Positions 44,517 through 53,518 are shown, numbered from the stretch's first letter. The stretch is 64,000 bases of DNA from Staphylococcus marylandisciuri (GCF_025519785.1 NZ_JAOPKZ010000011.1:43401-107400), one strand, 5' to 3'. Notes: generated by a model from the letters alone, not told the origin. Translations and numbers: made by a program.

Positions 44517-46514
44517 TTATCTTTCACGGTCCCAATAACGCACGCGTTCAAACGCTTTAACTATCGCATTTGGTTCATCTGAAGTGATGACGCCAGGTGC
44601 TTCGAAGTTAACTTTACTATTAGCCATTTGTTCTTTCGCTTTCTCGTTAACTACGATCGGTTTGTTATGTTTATAAGCGAGTTCTGCAAACTCTTCCGCT
44701 GCTGGATGAAGGTCTGAACCATCAGAGAGTACGATAAAGCTATCGAATAGAGTTGGATGAGCAGTATCATAAGTTTCAGTGATACCGAAATCCTCTTCAA
44801 TAGCTTTAGGATGAGCACCTATGAAAGCAAAGTTAAGTTTGTTATCACTAAACACTTGTGCATAGGATTTCAATGTTTCTTTGTCAATATCTCCATTTGT
44901 AGCTACGGCTACTGAATGACCTTCTAATGGGATATTGTATTTCGTCATAGTAAGCTGACTATCTTTAGCGTCTGATTGTACTTCTTCATTTTCTTCAGGC
45001 ACTTCTACGCCTACGTTTTGTGCTACGCGTTCCGCTAGTTTACGATCCACTTTGTTAAGTTGGTTTACTGCATTTTGTTTTACTCCAATATCTTTACATT
45101 TACCAATTTCGAATGAGAAACCATCGACAGTGTGGTCGTATTCTGGCTGTGTTAAGCTGTTGAGATAAAGTCGTGCTTGAGTGTAATAGTCTTTAAAGCT
45201 GTCACTACGTTTACGGATTTTACGACCTTCAACTTTTTCTTGATAGTGTTCATAGCCACCTTCTTCTCTTGGAGTCGTATGTGGATCATTGTTGTTAAGG
45301 TAATTCTTATGATAAGCTGTTTGACCTTCGTGACGATTCATCTGATGCATTCCATCACGTTGGTTGTTGTGAACTTCATTGACAGGGCGGTTAATTGGAA
45401 TTTGGTTGAAGTTAGGTCCGCCAAGTCTTGAAATTTGAGTATCTGTGTAAGAGAATAAGCGACCTTGTAATAGGGGATCATTTGAGAAATCGATACCAGG
45501 AACAATGTGACCAGGGTGGAATGCTGCTTGTTCAGTTTCATCAAATACGTTTGTAACATTTTGGTTAAGCGTCATTTTACCAACAATCTTCACTGGGACT
45601 TGATCTTCTGGCCATATCTTAGTTGGGTCTAAAATATCGAAATCAAAGTCAAACTCTTGTTCAGGTCGAATGATTTGAAGACCTAATTCCCACTCAGGGT
45701 AGTCGCCTTTCTCAATTGATTCGTATAAGTCTTTACGGTGGAAGTCTACATCTTTACCGTGCAATATTTGAGCCTCGTCCCATACGAATGACTCGAGACC
45801 TTGCTTAGGTTTCCAGTGGAATTTAACAAAGTATGATTGACCTTCTTTGTTCACTAATCGGAATGTATGCACTCCGAAACCTTCCATTTGTCTATAGTTC
45901 TTAGGAATACCACGATCACTCATTGCCCATACTGCTGTGTGTGTAGATTCTGGGTTTTGAGCAAAGAAATCCCAGAAAGTATCGTGAGCTGAGCCACCTT
46001 GAGGGACTTCGTTATGCGGTTCAGGTTTAACAGCGTGAATCAAATCAGGGAATTTAATCGCATCTTGAATAAAGAAGACTGGAATATTGTTTCCTACAAG
46101 ATCAAAGATACCTTCATCAGTATAGAATTTTGTTGCAAAACCACGTACGTCACGTACAGTATCAGGTGAACCCTTAGAACCTTGTACTGTGGAGAATCTT
46201 ACAAAGACAGGTGTCTTTTTCTCTGGCTGTGTCAAGAAGTCTGCAGAAGTGTATTCTGAAAGGTCTTCATACACTTGGAACTCCCCATGCGCACCGAATC
46301 CACGAGCATGCACGATTCGTTCAGGAATACGCTCATGGTCAAAGTGCATTATTTTCTCTCTGAAGTGAAAGTCTTCGAGTAGACTTGGCCCGCGATCGCC
46401 TACAGTTAGAGTGTTTTCATCTTCGCTAATTTTGACTCCATTATTAGTCGTCATGGCTTGTTGATCATTATTTTTTCTAAATTGATTCAATTGTTCTTGT
46501 TTTTTATTAGACAT
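44517..46514 (-). CDS. katE: Large-subunit (clade 2, KatE/HPII-type) catalase
   Basis: This haem catalase converts hydrogen peroxide to water and oxygen. Distal His lies in VHARGFGAHGEF, the Asn region is NIPVFFIQDAIKFPD, and the proximal Tyr region is RLFSYTDTQISRLGGPNF. At 665 residues it is about 160 longer than KatA. The extra C-terminus (from about 530, HSVAVATNGDIDKETL...) is the flavodoxin/DJ-1-like domain of large catalases. The gene stands alone downstream of nothing co-oriented, next to ahpCF. No PerR box is seen upstream, but a SigB-like element is. Confidence 0.93.
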   Translation of the reverse strand: MSNKKQEQLNQFRKNNDQQAMTTNNGVKISEDENTLTVGDRGPSLLEDFHFREKIMHFDHERIPERIVHARGFGAHGEFQVYEDLSEYTSADFLTQPEKKTPVFVRFSTVQGSKGSPDTVRDVRGFATKFYTDEGIFDLVGNNIPVFFIQDAIKFPDLIHAVKPEPHNEVPQGGSAHDTFWDFFAQNPESTHTAVWAMSDRGIPKNYRQMEGFGVHTFRLVNKEGQSYFVKFHWKPKQGLESFVWDEAQILHGKDVDFHRKDLYESIEKGDYPEWELGLQIIRPEQEFDFDFDILDPTKIWPEDQVPVKIVGKMTLNQNVTNVFDETEQAAFHPGHIVPGIDFSNDPLLQGRLFSYTDTQISRLGGPNFNQIPINRPVNEVHNNQRDGMHQMNRHEGQTAYHKNYLNNNDPHTTPREEGGYEHYQEKVEGRKIRKRSDSFKDYYTQARLYLNSLTQPEYDHTVDGFSFEIGKCKDIGVKQNAVNQLNKVDRKLAERVAQNVGVEVPEENEEVQSDAKDSQLTMTKYNIPLEGHSVAVATNGDIDKETLKSYAQVFSDNKLNFAFIGAHPKAIEEDFGITETYDTAHPTLFDSFIVLSDGSDLHPAAEEFAELAYKHNKPIVVNEKAKEQMANSKVNFEAPGVITSDEPNAIVKAFERVRYWDRER

Positions 46515-46541
46515 ACTATTCCCCCACTTTCTTATAGGTAT

Positions 46542-46567
46542 TATTCCACATTTATTAAAAGTGAAAC
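46542..46567 (-). promoter_or_regulatory. Possible SigB-type promoter of katE
   Basis: On the minus strand GTTTCA and GGAATA are 14 nt apart, resembling the SigB consensus GTTTAA-N14-GGGTAT but with several differences. General-stress control is known for katE of Bacillus subtilis. Weak evidence on its own. Confidence 0.35.
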
Positions 46568-46736
46568 GTAATTAAAAGTACGCTTAAATTTTAATTTAAT
46601 AGGAATAGTAGCGGTTAGTAATTTAATGTATACGTAACAAGCTTCTATATTAAAAGAGGGATAAATGCTGACGGTCGAGAGGTAGTAATCTATCAAATCT
46701 GATACATAATAGTGCATAATTTGTGAACTCAACCTA

Positions 46737-46786
46737 GGGAGCGGAACAGATATCTTTTTATTCAAATTAGATTTCTGTCCTGCTCC
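46737..46786. repeat. Minimal A-hairpin repeat copy
   Basis: GGGAGCGGAACAGATATCT to AGATTTCTGTCCTGCTCCC: an A hairpin with a few mismatches in both arms. The remainder of 46568-47124 has one further hairpin and no supported gene. Confidence 0.8.
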
Positions 46787-46854
46787 CCTCACATCACGTT
46801 TCAGAGCTGCCAGGTAATGGCTTGTTTGAGGCACAAATTCGAGGCCAACATAAA

Positions 46855-46900
46855 GACATCTCACTCCACTGGATGACTCAGTAAAATGAGATGTCGTTTT
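46855..46900. terminator. Hairpin terminator
   Basis: GACATCTCA and TGAGATGTC arms are followed by GTTTTTAT on the plus strand and by TTTAT on the minus strand. It may end the HxlR transcript, which reads toward it. Confidence 0.5.
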
Positions 46901-47124
46901 TATAAACTGCAACATTAATCGTACTTGCTTGCCTAGAGTATGAATCAAACATGTAGTCCCTCGAATACTACTCAGCACCTAATAACCTCGTTATAAATTT
47001 CCATTCTTATATTCATCGGCTTATCATTCTAAATAAGTGTTAAAGAGCATTCTCTATTTTCACTTTCTTGAACAGTTCTGTTTTAGGCGCTTTTAATAAC
47101 CGTTGCTTGTGTTAATTGTTTCTA

Positions 47125-47769
47125 CTATTTGCTTTTTCCAAACTTATCATTCCATTCTGCTAACTCTAATAAAACAGGTTCTAATGATCTGCCATATTCA
47201 GTTAATGAATAAACGACTTTAGGAGGGACTTGGTTGAATACTTTGCGGTCTATGATACCTTCCTCTGACAATTCATGTAACTGATTGGTTAACATTTGCC
47301 TATTAATAAAAGGAATATTTTTTAGAAATTCATTAAACCTTCTATCGTTATCTAATAACTCTAATATGATGATTGTTTTCCATTTTCCTACGATAAGGTT
47401 AATAGTTGTCAGCGCCTGGCAGGTATAACCAGGGTTATCTTCAGCTGTTATTATTTTATGTCGAGTAGAGAGTGTATGTTTCTTCCCCCAACTATTCATA
47501 CGAGCTAACACCGGTTCTAATGAAGCTCCATACTCAGTTATAGAGTATTCAACCTTTGGTGGAACCTGGTCATAAACTTTGCGACTAATAATTCCATCCT
47601 CTTCAAGCTCTCGTAATCGTAACGTCAGCATTCTCTTATTGATATCTGGAATGAGCTTTTGAAGTTCACTATATCTTAAAGTGCCTTGGGTTATTAATTG
47701 ATAGATAATGATAGGCTTCCATTTCGCTACAAATATTTCTAAAGTGTTCTGCAAACTTTGATATTCCAT
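47125..47769 (-). CDS. Tandem double-HxlR transcriptional regulator
   Basis: This 214-residue protein consists of two consecutive HxlR winged-helix domains (about 1-95 and 115-212). Both show the family pattern KWKPIIIYQLI / GKWKTIIILELL, then KRMLTLRLRELEEDGIISRK / RQMLTNQLHELSEEGIIDRK. Each ends VPPKVEYSITEYGASLEPVL / VPPKVVYSLTEYGRSLEPVL. Most HxlR proteins are single-domain dimers of about 110 residues, so this one acts as a covalent dimer. The first domain lacks the usual Cys before the HTH; the second has GYTCQALTTINLIVGKW, which could sense oxidants or electrophiles. It is divergent from the pirin gene, its likely target. Confidence 0.85.
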   Translation of the reverse strand: MEYQSLQNTLEIFVAKWKPIIIYQLITQGTLRYSELQKLIPDINKRMLTLRLRELEEDGIISRKVYDQVPPKVEYSITEYGASLEPVLARMNSWGKKHTLSTRHKIITAEDNPGYTCQALTTINLIVGKWKTIIILELLDNDRRFNEFLKNIPFINRQMLTNQLHELSEEGIIDRKVFNQVPPKVVYSLTEYGRSLEPVLLELAEWNDKFGKSK

Positions 47770-47908
47770 CTCAACACCACCTTTTTAAGGGCTTAAATAT
47801 ATAATAGTCTAATAATTGTTCCCAAGTAAAATAATTATCCCTACTTTTATTACTCCACATTTTGGTTAATAATGAAAATCATCAAAGCAATTAGGAGGTA
47901 CAATTAAG

Positions 47909-48649
47909 ATGAATATATTAAAGAAAGATCAAGTTTTTCCTCAAGGTAATCATATGTTTTCTATAAAACTTATTAGACCAGGATTAATATGGCAAGACCC
48001 AGAATTGGATGACTATGCTTTTGGTCCTTTGAGTAGAATTGACCATGCAAATTTAGCAAAAGGTACCCTCGTCCGCATGCACGAACATGTTAATGATGAA
48101 ATATTAAGTTATATATGGAAAGGAAATATGTTGCATGAAGATTCCACAGGAAAGAAAGTAACTATTTCGCCTGCCAAATACATGATGATGGGTGCAGGTA
48201 AAAGTTTTTTTCATGAAGAATCAACACCAAATGAGTCAGTAGAGATGCTTCAAATATTCATTAGACCGCGAGAAAAAGATCTAGAACCAGAAGTGCAATT
48301 TTCAAGTGCAGAAATAAAGAGTAATAACGACTGGAATTTAGTTGCTGGTCCAGAAAATATTGATCCCCCTTTAACAATTAGACAAGATGTTATCGTAATG
48401 GATTATCATGGTAAGAAAAACGATGTTATTGAAGTGCCTCAATATGATGGGATGACCCCTTGGCTGTATGTAATGGATGGTAGCATTAATATTTCTAATC
48501 AAACCCTCGACAAAGGAGAAGCTATTACAACTGAAGACAGTGATTTTTCAGAGGTTAAGTTATTAAAAGACACAACTTTAGTATTATTCTTAGTAGATTT
48601 AAATGCACCTATGACACTTGCAGGGAATTTCAGTGGTGTTAAAAAATAA
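47909..48649 (+). CDS. Pirin-like bicupin protein
   Basis: This 246-residue protein has the pirin N-terminal cupin signature (FGPLSRIDHANLAKGTLVRM), then HEHVNDEILSYIWKGNMLHED with metal-ligand His residues. The second cupin is weaker (TPWLYVMDGSINI). Pirins are iron proteins; bacterial ones can act as quercetinases or redox-responsive regulators. AGGAGG precedes the ATG. Divergent promoters are shared with the double-HxlR regulator, which suggests induction by a reactive aromatic or electrophile. Confidence 0.82.
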   Translation: MNILKKDQVFPQGNHMFSIKLIRPGLIWQDPELDDYAFGPLSRIDHANLAKGTLVRMHEHVNDEILSYIWKGNMLHEDSTGKKVTISPAKYMMMGAGKSFFHEESTPNESVEMLQIFIRPREKDLEPEVQFSSAEIKSNNDWNLVAGPENIDPPLTIRQDVIVMDYHGKKNDVIEVPQYDGMTPWLYVMDGSINISNQTLDKGEAITTEDSDFSEVKLLKDTTLVLFLVDLNAPMTLAGNFSGVKK

Positions 48650-48837
48650 AGAAGAATCGACTTTGATAAATGATTATAGATGATGATATGGTTAGCAGGG
48701 GCTTTCTGAATGGGTTTAAACTGGACATTCCTAAATGATTGGATTTAGAACGTACCCAACTAAAGTTAGATTTCAAATTCTATCTTCTGAAGTAAAGGTC
48801 GGGACGAAAAGTTTCTGGACTATTTAAGCACAGAGAG

Positions 48838-48965
48838 GGAGCGGGACAGAAATCTAATTTGAACAAAAAGATTTCGTAGTCCCGCCCCGGCAAGGATGAC
48901 TAGAATTGAAGAAAGCTGGATACAAGCGCATTTTCAAATCAGTCATCTACTGCCGAGATGTTGAA
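48838..48965 (+). repeat. Dispersed hairpin repeat, A-B copy (tandem, first)
   Basis: Modules A and B are present. It breaks off after ACTGCCGAGATGTTGAAG, where the next copy starts. Confidence 0.85.
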
Positions 48966-49162
48966 GGGAGCGGGACAGAAATCTAATTTAAATAAAAAGA
49001 TTTCGTAGTCCCGCCCCGGCAAGGATGACTAGAATTGAAAAAAGCTTGATACAAGCGCATTTTCAAATCAGTCATCTACTGCCAAGATGCTGAAAGAGGT
49101 TGAGACATTACATTATGTCCCAGCCTCTTTCTCTCTAGTCAAAGACCATTATGTCCCAGGCT
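48966..49162 (+). repeat. Dispersed hairpin repeat, extended copy (tandem, second)
   Basis: Complete A-B-C-D copy placed head-to-tail with the previous one. The C module is GAGGTTGAGACATTAC with a changed arm. Confidence 0.85.
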
Positions 49163-49265
49163 CTGTTTTGACCGTCAATCTCTAAATATGTAATATAATA
49201 TATATATTATAATCGTCAGAACATATAAGTTTTAAAACGAATGAATGTCGTTTATTTGCAACTAA

Positions 49266-49474
49266 ATACGAATTAGTAAAGGAGTTGCGCAAGCAAGTTC
49301 TATCACTGCAGCAGGCACAGTAGAAGGCGCAGTTTCTGTATTAGTAAATGCAATACCTGGATTAGGTCAACTGCTATTTCAGGAGCTACGTCAGCTCTCA
49401 TTGGCTTTTTAGCTTCAGGTGGAGTCTACATAAAAGGAAAAGGTGCTACAGTGAGAAAAATAGGTTGGCAATAA
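49266..49474 (+). pseudogene. Bacteriocin-like hydrophobic peptide, frameshifted
   Basis: Reading from about 49281 gives GVAQASSITAAGTVEGAVSV then LVNAIPGLGQ. A one-base shift near 49365 continues STAISGATSALIGFLASGGV and ends GATVRKIGWQ. The Gly/Ala/Ile-rich helical segments and basic, Trp-containing end resemble circular or class II bacteriocins. There is no clear start codon. A SigA-like TTGACC-17-TAATAT lies about 100 nt upstream. I am not sure of the family, and the gene looks inactive. Confidence 0.35.
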
Positions 49475-49490
49475 AGAAAGAGGTGTTATT

Positions 49491-49673
49491 CTGAATTATA
49501 ATCTAATAATTGCAATTATCGTCTTTGTAGGAGTATTTATAGGGTCTCTCTTAACATTTAAATTAATAGAATATAAAAATATTGATAGCATTATACTAAA
49601 GGTCATTATAGGGATGATTTTTAATGGTGTAATTATTCTTCTATTATACTTATTAGTAAATCTAATAATATAG
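49491..49673 (+). CDS. Small two-helix membrane protein (immunity-like)
   Basis: This open frame of 60 codons (LNYNLIIAIIVFVGVFIGSL...) has two hydrophobic helices (about 4-24 and 37-58), separated by KLIEYKNIDSIILK. AGAGGTG precedes a CTG (49491) or ATT (49488) codon; no ATG exists at the start, so the start codon is either unusual or lost. It follows the bacteriocin-like remnant by 17 nt, the usual place of an immunity gene. Confidence 0.4.
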   Translation: MNYNLIIAIIVFVGVFIGSLLTFKLIEYKNIDSIILKVIIGMIFNGVIILLLYLLVNLII

Positions 49674-49703
49674 AAGGCATTTTTACCTTTTTGTCTTCTA
49701 GAG

Positions 49704-49865
49704 GGGAGCGGGACAGAAATCTAATTTAAATAAAAAGATTTCGTCGTCCCGCCCCGGCAAGGATGGCTAGAATTGAAAAAAGCTTGATACAAGCGCATTT
49801 TCAAATCAGTCATCTACTGCCAAGATGCTGAAAGGGTCTGGGACATTACATTATGTCCCAGCCTC
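49704..49865 (+). repeat. Dispersed hairpin repeat, full-length copy
   Basis: A-B-C copy with GGTCTGGGACATTACATTA then TGTCCCAGCCTC as module C. Confidence 0.85.
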
Positions 49866-49909
49866 AGGGACTGGCGACTTCAACCGGTCCTATTTTTAAT
49901 ACAAAAAGA

Positions 49910-50270
49910 GCGCAATTATCTCTATAATTAAAAGTACTCAACCACTCAAAATTAAGGAGATAATGCGCTTATGTTTAATATACTAACAACACTTAAGATT
50001 AAAGAAAAAACATTACCTCTTTAATGGATAATGACAGTCTAACCTCTTTAATCAGTTGGAATATTGTCACTTCGACTGAAAGTGTTTGATCTGTAATAAT
50101 ATTTAAGGTTAGCCCAGTATTAATCAAACGTTGAACAACGGCTGTACAAAATGGTTACATCGACTTTTACTCAACTAATTATTTAAGATATATTCATCTG
50201 CATCAATCGCACGCTACCCATAGCTCCGTTTTCTCTTTATTGTAATAGATATTTCAGCAAGCAAATTCTT
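49910..50270. mobile_element. Transposase debris (two fragments)
   Basis: At 49913-49973, AAGAGCGCAATTATCTC and GGAGATAATGCGCTT form a long inverted repeat before a short frame MFNILTTLKIKEKTLPL, perhaps the start of an ISL3-type transposase. At about 50165-50260 on the minus strand RAIDADEYIL and LSKS match the IS6-family segment RAIDADGHTLDIWLSK with stops. Both are dead fragments. The first identification is weak. Confidence 0.45.
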
Positions 50271-50312
50271 CGTTGAATTTAATCTGTACCATTTACTGCG
50301 CAACAAAATGAG

Positions 50313-51089
50313 CTATTCAAATGAAACAGAAACTGTGCCGACATCAGTATACTTTGCCTGATACGTGCCCTTCTTAACTGGGATAGGTGAGATAAATGTA
50401 CCTGACGAGATGATCTGTCCTTTTTTCAACCTTTTATTATGAGATGCAAGTTTTTGTGCGAGCCACTGTAGAGACTTAATCGGATTACCTAGAACCTCAC
50501 TGGAGCTCCCTGTAGCGATCTCTTCATCATTGTAAACCAATGAAAGATTGATATTTGCAAACCCTTCATAAGTGAGCGGTTTAGTTTCTTCTCCTACGAC
50601 GATTAAGCCCGTAGCTGTATTATCAGCTAGTAAATCTGCAAGTGTAAAGTTAGGGAACCAATCAATATAACGCGCATCTGGCACTTCGATACCTGGGGCA
50701 ATGCGCACATGATTGATTATATCTTCAGCGGTAGGGTTTGAAGGTAAGTCTGCCGTCAGTATAAACATGATTTCTGGTTCAATAAGAGGTGAAAATAATT
50801 GTGAAAGTTTAATCACGCTCTCGCTTTTATGTATTTGATGAGATAATAGTGTGCCATATGCGGGTTCATGCGTTTGGGCAATACTCTGTGTTGCCTCGCT
50901 TGTCATGCTTACTTTATAGCCAGCTATATCTGACTGCTCATCTTTCATGAGTTGATTAATCAGTAAATCTTGAGTGGCATAAGCTTCATCTTCTGTGAGT
51001 GATACTTCTTGACTAATAAATGGAATAGGTTGATGTGTTCGATAAGCATGAAGTAATTTTTCAGTAACGTTATCATTTCCTGCAGACAT
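50313..51089 (-). CDS. 2-keto-4-pentenoate hydratase / FAH-family protein
   Basis: These 258 residues start MSAGNDNVTEKLLHAYRTHQ. GGAGAG lies upstream, so I reject a longer frame from 51272. The FAH fold shows IEPEIMFILTADLP (metal-binding Glu pair), DARYIDWFPNFTLADLLADN and IISSGTFISPIPVKKGT. This is the MhpD/2-oxopent-4-enoate hydratase pattern. Role in staphylococci is unclear; it stands alone with no other aromatic-degradation genes nearby. Confidence 0.85.
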   Translation of the reverse strand: MSAGNDNVTEKLLHAYRTHQPIPFISQEVSLTEDEAYATQDLLINQLMKDEQSDIAGYKVSMTSEATQSIAQTHEPAYGTLLSHQIHKSESVIKLSQLFSPLIEPEIMFILTADLPSNPTAEDIINHVRIAPGIEVPDARYIDWFPNFTLADLLADNTATGLIVVGEETKPLTYEGFANINLSLVYNDEEIATGSSSEVLGNPIKSLQWLAQKLASHNKRLKKGQIISSGTFISPIPVKKGTYQAKYTDVGTVSVSFE

Positions 51090-51487
51090 AATAAAAATCT
51101 CTCCTAACTTAATTATCTGAAAATTGTTATTACTATGATACGGTTTATTTGTATTTTGTGCAACTGATAGTAATCTGAAAAAGAGGGGGCGGACAAAATA
51201 ATAGAAATATGCTTCGATACAGTAACTGGCTGAATTTGGATTGTAACTCTGCAGGCAAAGATCTATGTTCACATAGAGAAGGTCGCACTTTAACTCATTG
51301 AGGTTAAGTTATAAATCAATATAGATTTAGCAAGATGAAGCCTTTGTTAGTAGCGATCTAAAATTTTTTATTGAGCCAGGCTTAATAGAAGTCTAGTCAA
51401 TCATATGGAGTGATAACAGAATCACAGAGGTTTCTGTCGCAAGCTCATATACCTATTAGCTTATTATCTTAAATAGGTTTACTATCA

Positions 51488-51513
51488 GTTTGTATTTTAA
51501 GAAAGATGGGTAA
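51488..51513 (+). promoter_or_regulatory. SigB-type promoter of nfrA
   Basis: GTTTGT and GGGTAA are 14 nt apart, the same two boxes and spacing as upstream of the general stress gene at 58422-58447. It lies 62 nt before the nfrA start. The rest of 51090-51574 shows no gene. Confidence 0.7.
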
Positions 51514-51574
51514 AATTAAATTAATAATATTAAGATAAATTAAATAGAAATATAGATTTAAAGGAGTGACTATC

Positions 51575-52330
51575 GTGTCTGATTACGTATATAACTTGCT
51601 TAACAAGCACCATTCAGTTAGAAGATTTAAGGATCAACCTCTACCTGATGAAGACGTAAAGAAATTAGTAGAAGCAGGACAAGCGGCATCTACGTCTAGT
51701 TATCTACAAACGTATTCCGTTATCGGTATAGATGATATAGAAGTGAAAGACAGCTTAAAAGAAGTTTCAGGTCAACCTTATGTAGTTAAGAATGGATACT
51801 TATTTGTGTTCGTCATAGACTTTTATAGACACTCTCTAATGGATAAAGAAAAGAGAGAGGAACTACAAGAATCATTTGGTTCTACTGAGAATTTATTGGT
51901 TGGATCAATAGACGTAGCCCTCGTGGCACAAAATATGGCTGCTACTGCTGAAGATATGGGATATGGCATAGTTTATTTAGGTTCACTTAGAAATGATGTT
52001 GCACGGGTGAAAGAAATTTTAGACCTCCCTGACTATACCTTCCCTTTATTTGGGATGGCTGTAGGTAGACCTGCTGATGACGAGCAGGGGACTGCTAAAC
52101 CAAGATTGCCATTTGAAGCTGTTTTTCATAAGAATAAATATATACATGATGCTGATCAACATCAAGCGCTCATACGAGATTACGATCAAGTAGTAAGCAG
52201 TTACTATGATCAACGCACGAATGGCGAGCGTACTGAAACATGGAGTAATCAAGTTATTAATTTTATGAGCACTAAACAACGCCTTGATATGTTAGATGAG
52301 TTAAATAAGTCAGGATTCATTCACAAATAG
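51575..52330 (+). CDS. nfrA: NADPH-dependent FMN nitroreductase NfrA
   Basis: This is an oxygen-insensitive nitroreductase of the NfsA/FRP type that uses FMN and NADPH and handles disulfide stress in staphylococci. Signatures are HHSVRRFKDQPLPDE, QAASTSSYLQTYSVIGID and MGYGIVYLGSLRNDVARV. It has 251 residues from GTG 51575, preceded by AAAGGAGTG. A few more upstream codons are open but lack a site. A SigB-type promoter lies upstream. Backbone position (between ahpCF and tcyP) agrees with staphylococcal gene order. Confidence 0.92.
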   Translation: MSDYVYNLLNKHHSVRRFKDQPLPDEDVKKLVEAGQAASTSSYLQTYSVIGIDDIEVKDSLKEVSGQPYVVKNGYLFVFVIDFYRHSLMDKEKREELQESFGSTENLLVGSIDVALVAQNMAATAEDMGYGIVYLGSLRNDVARVKEILDLPDYTFPLFGMAVGRPADDEQGTAKPRLPFEAVFHKNKYIHDADQHQALIRDYDQVVSSYYDQRTNGERTETWSNQVINFMSTKQRLDMLDELNKSGFIHK

Positions 52331-52424
52331 TGGATTATGTGAGGGTGCTTGCTTTGAGAATTTAAATTAGAGCTATTGGTTGCATACTCATTTTTAATAA
52401 ATGTGTAGAGAGGGATTGGTATCA

Positions 52425-53006
52425 TTGGCGATGTTGAATCAATTTTTTCATAAGTGTTATCGCGGGTTTAATAAATTAGTTACGCGCAACCCGTTTGCTG
52501 ATTATACGAAACCCCAATTCGATAAGGATGAATTAGAAGAAGGTTGGGAAAAATATACTAAGAAAATAGCGATTGGTGCAAGTGCTTGTGTAGACAACAC
52601 TGCTGAGCGTATCTTTATCCTTATTTCATTTAATAAGCAACAGGTAAACATGGATATGTTTATGCAAATGAATGGACGATTGATGATGTGGAATGATCTC
52701 GATAATCCAAAGTATAAGGAAGCCATATACCAACACATGATTGCACAAGCACCTAAGCTAGTTGATCGCGTTCACAAAGCTTATCGTAATTCGCACGCTA
52801 CACCTCTAGCCTTTACTTTAATTCAATATGAATTTGAATCAGGAACTACTTATTCTCATAATGTTTCACGAAAAAGTAGTGAAGCGCATCTAGATAGAAC
52901 ACCAGCTTTTTTAAAGTGGTTTGATGATGTACGTGATGAAACTAAGCGCCTTCATATAGGCAGTCGTAAAGAATTGACATGGGGGCCATTTAAATCAAAG
53001 TTATAA
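52425..53006 (+). CDS. Conserved-looking hypothetical protein
   Basis: This 193-residue soluble protein has WEKYTKKIAIGASACVDNTA and FNKQQVNMDMFMQMNGRLMM. It ends SRKELTWGPFKSKL. I favour TTG at 52425, 10 nt after GAGAGGG. ATG at 52431 (MLNQFFHKCYRGF) is nearly as likely, and an ATG at 52401 is possible. No family recognised; not a membrane protein. It stands between nfrA and a repeat cluster. Confidence 0.65.
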   Translation: MAMLNQFFHKCYRGFNKLVTRNPFADYTKPQFDKDELEEGWEKYTKKIAIGASACVDNTAERIFILISFNKQQVNMDMFMQMNGRLMMWNDLDNPKYKEAIYQHMIAQAPKLVDRVHKAYRNSHATPLAFTLIQYEFESGTTYSHNVSRKSSEAHLDRTPAFLKWFDDVRDETKRLHIGSRKELTWGPFKSKL

Positions 53007-53025
53007 ATAAAGCACTCTAACTGAG

Positions 53026-53189
53026 CATGAGGTCAGGACAAAAGCGTTTAGGATTTGAGCAGGGGGCCCCAACACAGAGAAACTGGTAAACCAGTTTCCA
53101 CAAGCTATGCAAGTTGGGGTGGGGCCCCAACACAAAGAAACTGGTTCATCAGTTTCCACCAGCAATGCGAGTTGGGGTGGGTCCCAACA
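53026..53189 (+). repeat. Second repeat family, tandem pair
   Basis: GGATTTGAGCAGGGGGCCCC starts the first unit. GTTGGGGTGGGGCCCCAACA starts the second, and GTTGGGGTGGGTCCCAACAA follows. Between them are AAACTGGT(A/T)CA...AGTTTCCAC inverted arms. Units are about 60-65 bp. The GGGGCCCC centres are palindromic. Confidence 0.75.
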
Positions 53190-53386
53190 AAGAGAAACTG
53201 GGACATAAAGGTCTTTGGTTAGAGAGAAAGAGGCTGGGACATAAATCCCAGCCTCTTTCAGCATCTTGGCAGTAGATGACTGATTTGAAAATGCGCTTGC
53301 ATCAAGCTTTTTTCAATTCTAGTCATCCTTGCCGGGGCGGGACTACGAAATCTTTTTTATTCAAATTAGATTTCTGTCCCGCTCCC
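53190..53386 (-). repeat. Dispersed hairpin repeat, extended copy (tandem, first)
   Basis: D-C-B-A in reverse orientation: GAGGCTGGGACATAAATCCC, then the B arms GATGACT/AGTCATC, ending CTGTCCCGCTCCC. Confidence 0.85.
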
Positions 53387-53518
53387 TCTTTCAGCATCTC
53401 GGCAGTAGATGACTGATTTGAAAACGCGCTTGTATCAAGCTTTTTTCAATTCTAGTCATCTTTGCCGGGGCGGGGCTACGAAATCATTTTATTCAAATTA
53501 GATTTCTGTCCCGCTCCC
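53387..53518 (-). repeat. Dispersed hairpin repeat, B-A copy (tandem, second)
   Basis: It begins at TCTTTCAGCATCTCGGCAG with no C module and ends CTGTCCCGCTCCC. It is head-to-tail with the previous copy. The stretch 53519-53645 has no gene I can support. Confidence 0.85.

Noticed and set aside
46541..46978. Open frame of 145 codons on the minus strand
   Set aside because: It runs through a hairpin repeat and a terminator, has no binding site and no protein-like composition.
53001..53264. Open frame of 87 codons on the minus strand
   Set aside because: It lies within the second repeat family, and its repeated VSLCWGP segments are just translated repeats.
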